Assembly: GCA_029215795.1 (NCBI GenBank)
Contig: JARDYH010000001.1
Location: 231,349,654 to 231,413,653 of the forward strand
From: Anniella stebbinsi
Lineage: Eukaryota > Chordata > Lepidosauria > Squamata > Anniellidae
Length of the DNA stretch: 64,000 bases
Direction: 5' to 3'
Part shown: positions 14,791 to 26,818 of the stretch, in pieces
Position numbering within the stretch: position 1 is the first letter of the stretch
How the letters are laid out: each line of letters opens with the position of its first letter
The notes under the pieces: generated by a model
The model's input: the letters and a program-made list of their open reading frames with translations, nothing else
Told to the model about the DNA's origin: nothing
The model's database searches: none
Position numbers and translations under genes: made by a program

Positions 14791-15239
14791 AATGTATAAA
14801 GACAAATGATTGCTGGAGAAGCAAGATGCGTGCCCATCCCTTAGTACAGTGATTTTCCACGCTCTCCTTTCCACATTGACTTGTCCATTGAAGAATTCAT
14901 GTGTCTGGTGAAGATTCTCTGGCATATTCTAAGGAGCATGTTCAATTCACTGGGGCCTGGCAACCCACATTAACAGAGCATGCCACACACACCTAGACTT
15001 CTGCATTATCAGAAGCGCCATTCTGCCGCCCCCGGCAACAGCCTGGGGGCGGGGAGGCATTTGCGGATGGGGGGGGAGAGGAGAGACATGCCCGCTCCTG
15101 ATAGGAGGAGCGGGGTGGTGCCACAGGGAAAGGGAGGGGCGAAGGCTTTATTAGGGAGAGCCTCCCTCCCTTCCCTCTCTTTCGCTTTTGCGCGATCTGC
15201 AGAGGGGTCTTTCGGAAGCTTTAGCTTTTAGGTGGGGCG

Positions 15240-15697
15240 TGAGCAACTAAGCAAGTGGCTTGACGCTCCCAGTGGCGGATTAGAAAGGGGGGGGGCATCC
15301 AGACAGGTAAGGACTTTGGTGAGCATTCATTGGCACTGTTCGGGTGACTGGTAATTCCTGAGGCTCCCAGCTTTGAGCCCTGCGGCCTGGCTTGGGAGAT
15401 AAGGGTTACCTCTGAGACCAACCCTTCTCACCTACCCAGAGCCCTGCGGCCTGGGGGGAGGCGACACAGGAAGGTCTCCCTCCCCAAAAGGGGTAACACG
15501 TGGACAGGCGAAGTGAATACGCCTATTCACGGGCTAGAATGGCTCGCCCGGACCGGGGATAGAAGGGCCTGTGGATAGGCCTATATGGATGCCCCTTAGG
15601 ACTTCCCCTTTGCAGATCTTACAATAAAATGTGGCCCTTGTTTAAACCCATTACACATGTCTCGACTCTTTATTTACCTCCTCCTTCCGCAAATATC
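15240..15697 (+). mobile_element. LTR-like segment of an endogenous retroelement
   Basis: GC-rich stretch unlike its AT-rich surroundings. It carries a duplicated GAGCCCTGCGGCCTGG motif (about 15375 and 15441) and an AATAAA at about 15623 followed by a U5-like pyrimidine-rich end CTCCTTCCGCA. This resembles U3-R-U5 order on the plus strand. The upstream boundary and any target duplication were not found, and no internal coding region is present. The GC-rich block from about 14980 may belong to it. Confidence 0.4.
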
Positions 15698-16564
15698 AAT
15701 AGTGGGCAACAAGCTTTCTTCCTGGAAAGTTGATATACTATTACTAATTTTCTCATTAAGACCATAGTTTGAAAACATATGGGGTAGAGATGGATTCCCA
15801 TTTATTAGCAACAACCCAATATTAGGTCATTCATAGGGCAGAAGAAAGTTACCAGAAATTTCCCTACAACTTCTGAAGTTGAGACAATAAAAGGTCAGAA
15901 CTCATTAAACCACAGCACATCTTAAGACAAAGGAAGAACAAATTTATCAGCCAAAGCTAATATTGATAATGATCCTGTGAACTGATAAGGACAGGAATGC
16001 TTCTCAGTCCATACTGCAGCAAGAAAAGGAAATTAACACAGCAGACAACTAAAGAGCATCTCTGGGCAGAATACATAAATTCTGCTCTCATCTGCTGAGA
16101 CTGCAGCTTGGCGAAATTTTTAACTCAGTCAGTGCTGCTATAATGCACAAACTGCAAAGCCATGCTGGGATGGTTTGGAGGAGAGAGGGAGGTGAAATGA
16201 GAGTGATAATTCCTGCACCTCTGTCATTCTCAAGGCAGTTTCTTGCCACCTGTCAATCAATCAAATGCATCAGGGAGTGAGCAAGTGAGCATGCCCAGTG
16301 ATCCAGATGACATCAGCTTGATCAATGCTGAGTATTGGAAGGCTGCAGTAGCAATGAGGAGAGGCAGCTGGAAGAGTCAGTTGGGGTTGACTCCGTTCAG
16401 TTCCCCACCATTGCTCTGTGCTGCAGCTACAAAAACAGGGAATTCATCCAATTGGGACCTTATATGGCAGGTTTCTCCCTCCAGATGGCATCCAAAGGTG
16501 ATTGATGATTAACATTTTGTTGCATGATACCAGCATTTTACAAATGCAAGAATTTACATGGATC

Positions 16565-16664
16565 GCTAGCAGCACAATCCTATGCATTTCTATTCAGAAG
16601 TAAATCCCACTGAATTCACTGGTATTTACTCCCAGGTAAGTGTGTACAAGATTGCAGCCGAGCA
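16565..16664. repeat. ~90-bp palindromic repeat (good copy)
   Basis: Outer arms CACAATCCTATGCATTTCTA and GTGTGTACAAGATTGCAGCC are near inverted repeats. Inner arms AGAAGTAAATCCCACTGAAT and TATTTACTCCCAGG pair as well, so the whole unit folds on itself. Multiple copies occur in this window. Confidence 0.7.
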
Positions 16665-17016
16665 GTAGCATTTGGCGGATGCGGTGAAGAATTATATAGT
16701 AAGAAATATCCACTTCAGTAAAGCTGGAATGAACATAAGAAACTTGCATTTCATGGGGTTTTGGCCCCATTGTTTATATTACACACACCCTTTCCATAGA
16801 CTCTTATAATTTATCTGCCAGCTAAGGATAACACTTAACATAAAACCCAGTGGGTACTCTTGTTTCCACATACTTATGCCACAATAAGCACTAGCCTGTA
16901 AAAGGTGCCACATGACTATTTGTTGTGTCTCCTCTATGCTCACACCAGTGCAGTGAAACTTCTCTGACATCCACATGCCAAGCCCTTTCATTATTTATCT
17001 GTATGCCCTTGCTATA

Positions 17017-17052
17017 ATAACAATAATAATAATAATAATAATAATAATAAAG
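17017..17052. repeat. (AAT)n microsatellite
   Basis: About eleven AAT/ATA units immediately before the CpG island, on the exon 1-proximal side of KIF5C intron 1. Confidence 0.92.
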
Positions 17053-17178
17053 TAATCCACAAAACCTCTTTCTATCACAGCTTGTCCATTCCGACTAAAA
17101 GAAAAGGGAGCGATCTATTCCCCTTTGGGACGATGATCCCACCCCCCCACCCAACCCGATTTCCAAGTTTCAGTACTA

Positions 17179-17826
<648 letters not shown>

Positions 17827-18337
17827 TTAGCGGGCCATGGAGGGAGCCGAGCGCAGTTAGAGGAGAAGGCGACGGCGAGGCATTGCCGGCTGCCCCGCGA
17901 CCACCAGCTTGGCCACGAGCGAACGAGCGAGCTTGGACGAAGCCGGGCACTTATGCAAAAGAGGGGTGGGGAACGGGCTGAGGTAGGAGAACACGAGCCC
18001 CGGTGCTTCAGGGGTTGCAGCTGGATTTCTTCAGAGAACGGTGGTGGCTGCAACCCAGTGGGTGCAGAAGTCGATATGAATGCATGTAGCTACTCGAAGT
18101 CTTGGGAATTGCAAAATTAAGCCAGATTCTTTGCTTTTTATTGCACCGCCAACACCTCTCAGCCTCTGGAGCCTCTTGCTAGCGGTGCAAGCTCTGCTGC
18201 TACTGCCGCCACCATCCTGCATCCCCGCCAGCGAACCACCTTCTCCCCTTCTCTCTCTTTCCCACTCCCCGCAAGGGCTTTGTGACTTCACTGCATTACA
18301 TCAACTCTCACAGGCTTGAGGAGGAGAAGTTACCGGC

Positions 18338-18356
18338 GCATCCTGGGAGTTGTAGT
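18338..18356 (-). promoter_or_regulatory. SBS (ZNF143/THAP11-type) site
   Basis: On the minus strand the sequence reads ACTACAACTCCCAGGATGC, a near-perfect match to the SBS motif bound by ZNF143 with THAP11 (core ACTACAAYTCCCA). It sits 641 bp upstream of the KIF5C ATG at the far edge of the CpG island, in transcript orientation. Binding is inferred. Confidence 0.7.
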
Positions 18357-18653
18357 TCTTAAAACGACAGGTGGGAAGCTGGGAAAAAGAGGCAGGCGGG
18401 GACCAGGAGCAAGGCTGGAGGGGGAGTAGCAGAAGCGTTCCATTTGCTAATTCCTATAAAAATTTGGTGCATGAAAAATGGTTGAGGTTGTGTGTTTTTT
18501 TCTCATTATCTAATAGGAAACACATTTCCAATTAAGGAGTAACAACACTATTTTCGTTAGTAAGCTGCCTGTACATTAAAACGGTCTGCCTGATGTCTAG
18601 ATGAGAAGTTAGCAGTTTTATGCTCAGTGTCTTGTACAATCATAGGAAACAAT

Positions 18654-19008
18654 GGCCCCCTCCACAAGGATGCGCTTTTGCGCCCGGTTCGGCGATTATG
18701 CGCATTATCGCGGAGGCGCATTTACTCCTAATCCCTCTGCATGGGAGGCGGCGAGAGGTGGCGAAGCGCATTAATTGATGTCCAAAAAGCGCTTTACAAG
18801 AACTTAATGCGCATAATCGCTTGTTCACACGGCGAAAATGGGCTTTAACGGCCGGAGCAAAATAAAAGTCGCTATTTAACGCGCATTCGATAATGCGCAT
18901 AATCCGGGAGATAACGCGCCTCTACGCCCGTTTTGCGCTCCGCTGGTGTGGAGGTAAAATTTATAATGAGCCTTCAAAGAGCATTAAACCTCTCTTGTGG
19001 AGGTAGCC
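18654..19008. mobile_element. GCGC-rich MITE
   Basis: 355-bp element whose ends GGCCCCCTCCACAAGGA and CTTGTGGAGGTAGCC are imperfect inverted repeats. The interior holds eleven GCGC tetramers, mostly in ATGCGCAT/AAGCGCA contexts, and no ORF of note. It is probably a nonautonomous DNA transposon. Flanks (AAT left, AAA right) give no clear target duplication. Confidence 0.65.
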
Positions 19009-19039
19009 AAAGTTATAGTGAGGCAGACCTTTGCTCCAT

Positions 19040-19125
19040 TTAGGCCAGCGTTGTCAACACTGACTGGCAGCAACAGTTTTCCAGAGTTTCAGGCACAATA
19101 CTAGCCCTACCTGAAGATCCCACCA
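19040..19125 (-). repeat. tRNA-headed SINE, body fragment
   Basis: GTTGTCAACACTGACTGGCA and CCAGAGTTTCAGGCA match the body of the SINE at 7502-7693. The tRNA-like head is missing. Confidence 0.6.
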
Positions 19126-21429
19126 GCACTGAATTATGGTCTTTCCTCTATCACAAAACCAGGAAGTGTGCCACACAGTCTTTTTGCACACAATGCCTAC
19201 ATACAGAACATCTATTTTACACTGCTATCCTATACATGTCTACTCAAAAATATGCCTCTTTGAGTTCAAAAAGACCAACTCCCATATATATGTGTATAGA
19301 ACTGTAGCTTTCTAGTGCCTCTCTTTAACCAGGGCAGGCCCTACCATTAGGCAGAGTGAAGAAGTCGTCTCAGGCAGCAGATTTTGGGAGGCGGCAGCAA
19401 AAAGAAAACTGTGGACAATGTGGCCTACTCTGCACCCCCTAAGTTAGTTTGCTGCCTTCAAGGGTGGTGTGGTGGTGGAGGATATTGGCCTACTGTCAGT
19501 GTTGAAGAAAGATTCAACTACCAGTCTAGTTTTTGTACATAGAATGGGAGGGGCTGCCATCTTGTCTCTTGCCTCAGACTTCTTGGGTCATTCTTGCCTT
19601 TAACAACTTGAAAAAGAAATTCTGTTTGCTCTGTCATGTTCAGAAAAGAGCCCCCAATAATACATCAAAAGCTGCAGCTTCTAACAAGTTGATTCAAAAG
19701 TAATATTAATTGAATTGTATGAAGATGGAGCAAAGCATTTGAAGTTACAATGGAGCAAAAATCTTTTTTGTTGGTAGTATACAATTTTATATTGCATTGC
19801 TTTATTTCAAACTGCTACCATATCAATTACTATGTTAACATATCGGGGGGAACAGACCTGGTGTGTCCATTATTCCATCTCAATATTCTATCCTTGGGAA
19901 ATGTAATTTAGGCTGCAATTCTATCCCAATTTACATGGATGTAAGCCCCATTGAACTCACCTGGACTTATTTTTGACTAGACACATATGGACTTGCACTG
20001 TCATGCATATATGAGCTTGCACTGTCAGACACTTCCTTTGAATGTCCATTTTGCTGGGGATCTCTTTGTCAAATATTCCATCCTCAACTTTTCCTGAGAT
20101 CTTCCTACTGTTGACTGATCGCTTGTTCATTTATTTGTAATTCAGGCCATGTTTAATTGTTAGGTTAAATTACTTTCTGTACCTTCACTTGAATTGCAAG
20201 AATAGAAAATGGTTTGAGATTGAGCATCCATTTTGGAGCAACATCCTATCTTTATACCTGGATCCTTTTCATGTTTCCCTATGTTCAGTGGAACTTATTC
20301 CCAGATAGGTTTTCAGAGACTTGTGCTAGCATTTCAATTTATGTTTCCTTCGATACTTTAAACAACTACAAAAAAAAAGAGGCTACAGGTATTATTTCTA
20401 GAAATCAAGAGACCCCCCAAAGAGGCTGGTTCTAAATGCTGAATGGCGTGCTTTTACTTACCAGCTAGCAAGAGAAACTGCTAATGTGAGGTGGTGGGCA
20501 ACCTCTGTTATGAAATGAAATATATGAACATAGGGAAAAACTGAATTGGCCAACTCACCTTCCTTTCCAAGGGGGTTGCCTGTCTTTTCTGTAGACTCCA
20601 TGGATACTTGCTTTGTCAGAAAATCATTACTTGCTTGCAAAAAGCGAACGGAATATGTTTCCAAGAAAATGCTGCCCAAGATTTCTCAAACCATCCGGAT
20701 TGCAGCAGCCAATCCCAGCTAATAATAATTCCGTCGTGGCTCTGAGGTTTACTGATTGTGTCCTTTGTTAATTTGTCTTTTAGCCACCCCTCCTTTGTCT
20801 TATGTTCATGTTGCTAGGGTGGGGTTTTCAGACGATGCCCATTCATGGAACAGAATATCTTGGCTCATTCATTACTTGTTTATCTACCACTGTTTTGCAG
20901 AGACTGTCTGGGCTACAGTCCTCCTTGATGGGCAATACTCCTGTTTCTCAGCTGTAGCCAGTGGTGCAGTTAGCTCATTTTAGACACTGGACTTAACAGT
21001 CTTACTGTGGGGAGGGGAAGACTGTTGCTCTTTAGAGGGTTTCATCTCTTACTTCAAAATATGATAGGTTGGCTATATTGGAGGGCCCTCCTGCTCATTC
21101 TGCAGCGTGGAGCCCTAGACATTTGCTCCAAATTCTTGCGCTGACAGCAACACTGGCTGTAATATTGCAACAGTACAAAGGAAGTACATTCCCTGGTTCT
21201 GTTAGTGTGGACTGGTACGGGCCTTATTTTACCATGCCTCTACCATGTGCCCACTGTACTCTCTTTTATTTCATTTGTACTCAGCCCTTTCACCATGGAG
21301 CTTAGAAAAGCATGAACCACACTTGCCTATGCAAAACCTTACATTGGGTGGTTATTGCACTGTCTTAAAGCCAGCAGGGGGATGGGGGCTTCTTAGTGTA
21401 TTGCACTGACTGCCACATGTATGACTATC

Positions 21430-23075
21430 TGCCTTCTAGACAGAAGTGAGTGTGTGCTCGGTGTAATGAGCTCCTGGCTCTCAGGGAACAAGTTTGTCCC
21501 CTTGAGGCCAAGGTTGCTGATCTGGAGAAGCTAAGAGAGGCAGAGAGCTTGATAGATGAGAACTTCAGGGACCTAACAGCGATGTTCCACTCCATTGGTG
21601 ACAGCTCGTCTGCAGTCATGGAGGATGCGGGTCTCAAGGAAGGAGGGCGTCACGCTGCTGAGGAGGGAAATAATCCCTTAGAAGGGACCCATTCCTTAGA
21701 AGATGTGCAAATATCTCCTTGCACCAAGGATGTGCATCAAGGGGGAGAGGGCTTGTGATAGTGGGAGATTCGATCATTAGACACATAGACAGCTGGGTTT
21801 GTGACAGGTGTATAGACATGGTGCGAAGGTTACGTATATCATGTGCCATCTAGATAGCATAGTAGACAGTGCTGGGGTTTGAGTCAGTTGTCGTGGTCCA
21901 TGTTGATACCAACGATGTGGGGAAATGTAGTTGTGAGGTCCTGGAAGCCAAATTTAGGTTGCTAGGTAGAAGGTTGAAATCCAGGATCACCAAGGTGGCT
22001 TTCTATGAAATGCTACCAGTTCCACGTGCAGGGCCAGCTAGACAGGCCCAGCTGAGAAGTCTCAATGCGTGGATGAGATGGTGGTGCAGAGAGGAGTGTG
22101 AAGGAAAGAACAAACCTCCTTCCTTCCAGGTGGGCACAGAACTCTTCCCTGAGTTCTTTCCCATCCCACCTTCCAGCCCCTGGGCTAAGTTGCCCCCAAG
22201 CCAGCCTCCAGAAATAACCACACACACTGATTAAGGTCTGAAGTGATTTATTGCCTAGTTTATCCATGTAGGGCCTCAGACAATCCAGTATCATAAAATG
22301 CAAGCTAGGAGAGAAAGGGGAGTGAGAGCGGGGGTTAGGAGGAGGTTTGAGGTAAAAGCAAGCAATTGCAAAGCTATAAAACTATAAAAACCATTAACTC
22401 AATCCACCAAACACCCCAAAGGGTGACAAGCATTTCCCTGGAACCTGCCAGATACAAAATAAGAAATCTATCTAAATCCCAGCATCACCCAGCTGTACAG
22501 GGATCTCTCCGTCCACGCCTCACACCAGGAGAAGATGGCGGGCACCTAGTTGATATCCTCTTTATCCTTTGTCAGGGTGACTGGTACCATGACCGTCTAG
22601 AACCAATCTCCAGCCACCCTGCTTACACCACTGGACCCCCTCCCTATTTTCCACAGCTGAAGTCTTGCAGCTCACCACCAATTAACTCTGACCTTGGAGT
22701 CAGGCCCTGGTAGTTCTTCCCAAGATTGGAGTGAGAGGCCCAGGTGGAAAGAGCTGGGAGCAAGCAACTTAAGGTTTTACGACATCTCTCCCTCTGGGAA
22801 GTCCCCCTCCCAACTCTGAGAACACAGTCCTTGCCCTCTTGTAAGGTAGGCCACTAGCACCCACTCCAGCCAGACTGCAGCCCTTGTGGTCCCTTTCTTC
22901 ACAAGGAGGGGTTCAGATTTGTTAGGCACTGGTGAATATTTTGGGACAAACAAGGCCTGTACAAGAGGTACAGGCTGCACTTAAACCAAATTGGAACCAT
23001 ACTGCTGGCGTAAACATAAAAAAGGTGGCAGAGCAGCTTTTAAACTAAATCCTGGGGGAATGCTGAAAGAAGCTG
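21430..23075 (+). pseudogene. CR1-type LINE ORF1 fragment (split by an LTR)
   Basis: The translated plus strand has an N-terminal CxxC plus coiled-coil-like part (CARCNELLALREQVCPLE) followed by an SGNH-esterase-like segment, VVVHVDTNDVGK and LGRRLKSRITKVAF, then LPVPRAGPARQ and LNAWMRWWC. These are hallmarks of CR1-clade ORF1 proteins. The reading is interrupted at 22097 by a solo LTR and resumes at 22909 in register with RYRLHLNQIGT. Frameshifts near 21760-21880 and a stop after the LTR show it is dead. No reverse transcriptase ORF2 follows. The element adds no host function. Confidence 0.8.
22092..22908 (-). mobile_element. Solo LTR with 5-bp target duplication
   Basis: The LTR proper is 22097-22903 (807 bp). 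It starts TGTGAAGGAAAG and ends CTTTCTTCACA, giving inverted termini TG...CA. AGGAG flanks both sides (22092-22096 and 22904-22908). On the minus strand an AATAAA (at about 22247) is followed by a roughly 150-bp R/U5-like end, so the LTR is minus-oriented. There is no internal retroviral region, which implies LTR-LTR recombination after insertion into the CR1 ORF1 copy. Confidence 0.8.
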
Positions 23076-23081
23076 GGTGTC

Positions 23082-24073
23082 ATGAACTTGCCCAACCCCC
23101 AGGCTTCTGCTCACGACCTTAGGCAAACTGACAAGACACTCAAGGCAGTGAGACTCCTTTTATTGTGAAATCACACGGAATTCAAGCATGACGGTTACAT
23201 TTTTGAATACATCCACGTAAAGCTGATGAAGGCCAGGCAGCTTTAGACTCCAAAGGCATGATGCGATCTAGAACAGCAATCACTTGGGGTAAGACGTGAA
23301 GGGATAGACCAAGTCCTATCTGAGCAATTAGCAGACATGAAACATGCTGACCCATTAGGAACAGGCCAAGAGCCCAAGGAAAAGCTCCAGCATGGGTGCA
23401 TGAAGACTGGCAGAGACAGAATACGTCTTGCACTAACCAGACCCAGTTTGCCAGTAAGCACTGGGTTGATCAAAGTAAGCAAGATGCCAGGAAACGAACT
23501 TCAACCCAGGAAACCCCCCTGCCTGTAGCTAAGGCTCTGAGGGAGGCTCTCTCGCAGGTCACACACAACATACGATCCAGAACAGCAATGGTCGACCTAG
23601 GAAACTTCCCTTTGCCCATAACTTTGGCTCCATGAAGAGAAGCTCTCTCGCAGGCCATAGAACACACGATCCAGAGCAAACACCAGTCCAAGTCTATGAA
23701 AAGCCTCAGAACACTTTCCATGGAACAATCCTTAGAAATTCCAAGCCCAAATAGCAACTGAGCATGTACAGAGTGCATCCAACATCTCCAAACAGATAGA
23801 ATCCAAAACATGAGGGGTTCCATGGCAAGCGTTGAACCGATGATCCTAGCATAGGTCCTCCCCCTTTGCTCATTCCTCTTATAGACTGAAGGCCTGGCTT
23901 ATTCTAAGCCACTTGACAGACAGGTCCACAGACCTGTAAACTAAACTCATGTGCCAACAGGGTGGCACAGTTCAACTTCTTCTTGATGATGCCACAATGT
24001 GAGTGACAGCTTGCAAGATAGCCCCCACCTTTTCCAAACATTCTTTGTTCTCAAGGAAACTCTCTAGCTCAAA
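23082..24073 (-). mobile_element. LTR-like segment with internal tandem repeat
   Basis: On the minus strand a TATA-like CTTATAAGAGG... region lies near 23880, an AATAAA at about 23157, and the end ...AAGTTCATGACA near 23082. This is the order of an LTR. Two copies of a GCTCTCTCGCAGG...GATCCAG unit (starting 23546 and 23642, period 96 bp) plus a diverged third GATCTAGAACAGCAA at 23265 lie inside. The far boundary is uncertain because a MITE follows at 24074. Confidence 0.45.
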
Positions 24074-24245
24074 TAGGCTGACCAGATAAAATCCAGGTCA
24101 GGGCTCATGTAACTTTAACAGTTGTAGAGAAAAGGGAATTTCAGCCAGAGTCATTTGTATGTAATTAGTTCCTGGTGAAATTCCCTCTTCATCACAACAG
24201 TTAAAGTTGCAGGGGCCCTGCCTTCTTTTGTATATGGTCACTCTA
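24074..24245. mobile_element. Fold-back MITE with ~70-bp inverted repeats
   Basis: The left arm (TGACCAGATAAAA, CAGGGCTCATG, AACTTTAAC, GTTGTAGAG, GGGAATTTCA) and the right arm (TGAAATTCCC, CATCACAAC, GTTAAAGTTGC, GGGCCCTG, ATGGTCA) are inverted copies around a spacer of about 30 bp. This gives a hairpin almost as long as the element. TA at the outer ends would suit a Tc1/mariner-type origin, but that is only a guess. Confidence 0.7.
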
Positions 24246-24480
24246 GTATAGTGCATGCACCTTTAACTGCCAGAGGTATTGTAAATTAAGTTTGTAAATT
24301 AAAAGAAAAATACTTTTTAAAAGAGAAAAATCCACAAAACAGTCCTATGATCTTACAGGGTGCATGGAATGTTAAGACATAAGAGAATACAAGAGTAACT
24401 CTCATTGTCTGAAAAGGAAATGTCCAGGTTCACACTGAATGCCAGTGAAAGGAACTCCTGTCCTTGGTGCTATATGAAGC

Positions 24481-24495
24481 GTGGGGGGGGGGGGG
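24481..24495. repeat. Poly-G tract
   Basis: Homopolymer run of about 13 G in the gene spacer. Confidence 0.9.
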
Positions 24496-24599
24496 CACTG
24501 CTGTCTAATCACAGCTATGCTAAAATCCTGGATTCTATCATAGTTTATTTGCCGCTTTTCCTTCCTGGGGAGTGTGGGTGGGTCGGGGTCTAAACTAAC

Positions 24600-24708
24600 C
24601 TTCCGCAACCTGGTGCCCTCCAGTTGTGTTGGGACTGCAGTTGGCTGAGAATGATGTGAATTGCAGTCTGAATACATCTGGAAGGCACCAGCTTGGGGAA
24701 GACTGGTC
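24600..24708. repeat. Palindromic repeat (CTCCAG...CTGGAG family), diverged
   Basis: The arms GGTGCCCTCCAG and CATCTGGAAGGCACC are inverted copies enclosing the family core (GGGACTGCAGTTGGCTGAGA). Further copies are at 26457, 26692, 30571, 37462, 51428 and 61076. Confidence 0.65.
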
Positions 24709-25364
24709 TAAAGGAACCAGATGTTAGAAAGATATTAGTTACCTACTGTCTGTCAGCTTGCTCACATGAAGGCTATAAGCAGGGGAGGGAGGTGGATGCA
24801 TACACAAGCTCCACTGTAGTCCATGCCTTTCCTTTGTTCCAAAAAAGGTCTCAAGGGAGCTTCTACATATGTTTGCTTAAATGTGAGTAGAAGCCTCTGG
24901 GTGAATAGGAATCCTGCATCATCAGGGTTCCTGATTGCACTTCTTCTACTGACAAACCAGCACGAGTAGAACCTCTCCCCACTTCCGACCTCTTCAGATC
25001 AACCCAGGAAGATCAAGATCTGAAGGGGCATGGCATACATCTACCCTTTTAGCCTTCATGTGAGTAGGTGTAGGACTTGCCTGCATAGAATTTGCATGAA
25101 TCCAGGCATTGCATCTATGACTGAGTGCTGTTGAGCCATATTGAAGGTGTCCGTTTTGGGGTACAGAAATAGAGAGGGTATTGGCATGCTTCGGTTATTT
25201 TAGCTTATAGTATTCTGGAGATGAGCATTATGCTTTGGAGATGAATACTCCATTTGGTTAAAAAGGAGGGGAGGAAGCCTTTTGCCCATGCAAAATTCCA
25301 GCTCTACTCCTGAGCTCTGTACTGCTATATAGCATTGCACTGAAATTGTCTATTGTAACTTCCC

Positions 25365-25465
25365 AGGGTTTCAGACTTTTCCCAGCCCTAGCTGCAGACA
25401 CCAGGGATTGAACTAGGTACCTTTTGAATGCAAAACACGTGCTCTACGAGCCAAGGCTCTTCCCA
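25365..25465 (-). repeat. tRNA-headed SINE fragment
   Basis: Minus-strand box A-like CTCGTAGAGCACGTG and box B-like GTTCAATCCC, followed by CCAGGGTTTCAG-type body. Same family as 7502-7693. Confidence 0.6.
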
Positions 25466-25954
25466 AATACTTTAGTGGCTCATATATGTTTCAACCTAAT
25501 GAAACTCCTGTTACAGCTTGCATGTTTACAAGAAAATGGCACTTTCAAGCTAGACTCAAGTGTGACAGGAACCCAAAGGTGAACAGTAACCAAAATGTTA
25601 CACATATTTTAATTAGTGATGCCCTTTCTTCAGCAGTGATTCTCTAAAAAGGCTGATAAAGTGAAGGAAAAGAAGCGCTTGGGATACCAAAATTCCATGG
25701 CTGAACTACTTCTAGATATTCAGTTTTGGGAAGAGTTTTATTTGGGAAAGGTATAAATGACCCATGTACAATACAGACATTTTTAATTATTGACACTCAC
25801 ATTCTCCTTTATACAACAAAGTAGAATATTTCCCAACATCTAGAGCAACTGCAATTTACTATAGTAGTAATATAGAGGGGGGCAGGTTCTTACATTCACC
25901 TGGCCAAGGATTGCCATTTTGTGAAGCAAGTTCAAACATGTTCTTTCTCACTGC

Positions 25955-26167
25955 ACACGTAAGGTGTTTTAAATTTGTTTTAGATTTGTATTTTAAATCT
26001 GCATTGCTGCACGGTTTTACCCTGGTTGTGCTTTTATATTGTATTTTTATATTGTGTTTTTATACTGCTTTATACTTTGAGTCTTGTTTGGTGGTTTTAA
26101 CTTTTGTGAACTGCCCAGAGAGCTTTGGCTATTGGGTGGTATACAAATGTAATAAATAAATAAATAA
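25955..26167 (+). repeat. L2-like LINE 3' end
   Basis: Ends with GTGAACTGCCCAGAGAGC, TTGGCTATTGGGTGGTATAC and (AAATA)n, the common 3' tail seen four more times in this window in plus orientation and once reversed at about 33340. Only noncoding tail is present. Confidence 0.7.
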
Positions 26168-26456
26168 GGTGAGTGTGCATGACCTCCCCTCTGCGACACT
26201 TTGAGGAAAAGGATTCTATATGAGCTTAAATCACACAAATCCACATGCTTGATGGAAAAGAACATGAGTAACTGCTTCTTCCACTACAGAATGGCAGATG
26301 GGTGCCCTAAAGTAATCTATAGGACAATGGGTCTGCTGGTCTCTATCATTCTTTGGCTTCACAGTACAAGTTGGTACAAACCACTACAAAGCCACTTCTT
26401 CACGTTCTTCACTACATCTTCTGCATATTTTACAAACAAGAGACTCTTATGCGAGG

Positions 26457-26566
26457 GCTAGGCAACCTAGCACCTTCCAGATGTTTTGGACTACAAGTCC
26501 CATGAGTCCTAGCCACCATGCCCAATAGTCAGGGATACAGTCCAAGATATCTGGAGGGGAGGAGAC
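26457..26566. repeat. Palindromic repeat (CTCCAG...CTGGAG family)
   Basis: Arms CCTTCCAGATGTTTTGGACT and AGTCCAAGATATCTGGAGG surround CCTAGCCACCATGCCCAATA. The unit folds into a hairpin. Confidence 0.7.
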
Positions 26567-26691
26567 AGCTTATCTTGTCTTATGCAAATTCCTGAAATAA
26601 GATGTACGAAGGGCTACTGACTACAAGGTATGCTACTGGCTTAAGACTTGTAGTATAGGCGTCTATGCTACAAGTCCACATACCTACAGCT

Positions 26692-26818
26692 CAGGGATAG
26701 GCAAACTGCGGCCCTCCAAATGTTGTTAAACAGCAGAACCTATCATCCTTCACCACTGACTATGCTGGCTAAGGCTAGGAGTGCAGTTCAACATCTGGAG
26801 AGCTACAAGTTGTCCACC
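26692..26818. repeat. Palindromic repeat (CTCCAG...CTGGAG family), diverged
   Basis: Arms GCGGCCCTCCAAATGTTGTT and GTTCAACATCTGGAGAGCTA flank ATGCTGGCTAAGG. It is the second copy within 250 bp. Confidence 0.6.

Larger units (their letters stand above)
18431..21425. other. KIF5C-EPC2 spacer, proximal part
   Basis: Apart from the MITE at 18654-19008 and the SINE piece at about 19040-19125, I see diverged palindromic repeats near 19205-19315 and 19910-20000 and unremarkable sequence. No coding exon is supported. Confidence 0.6.
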
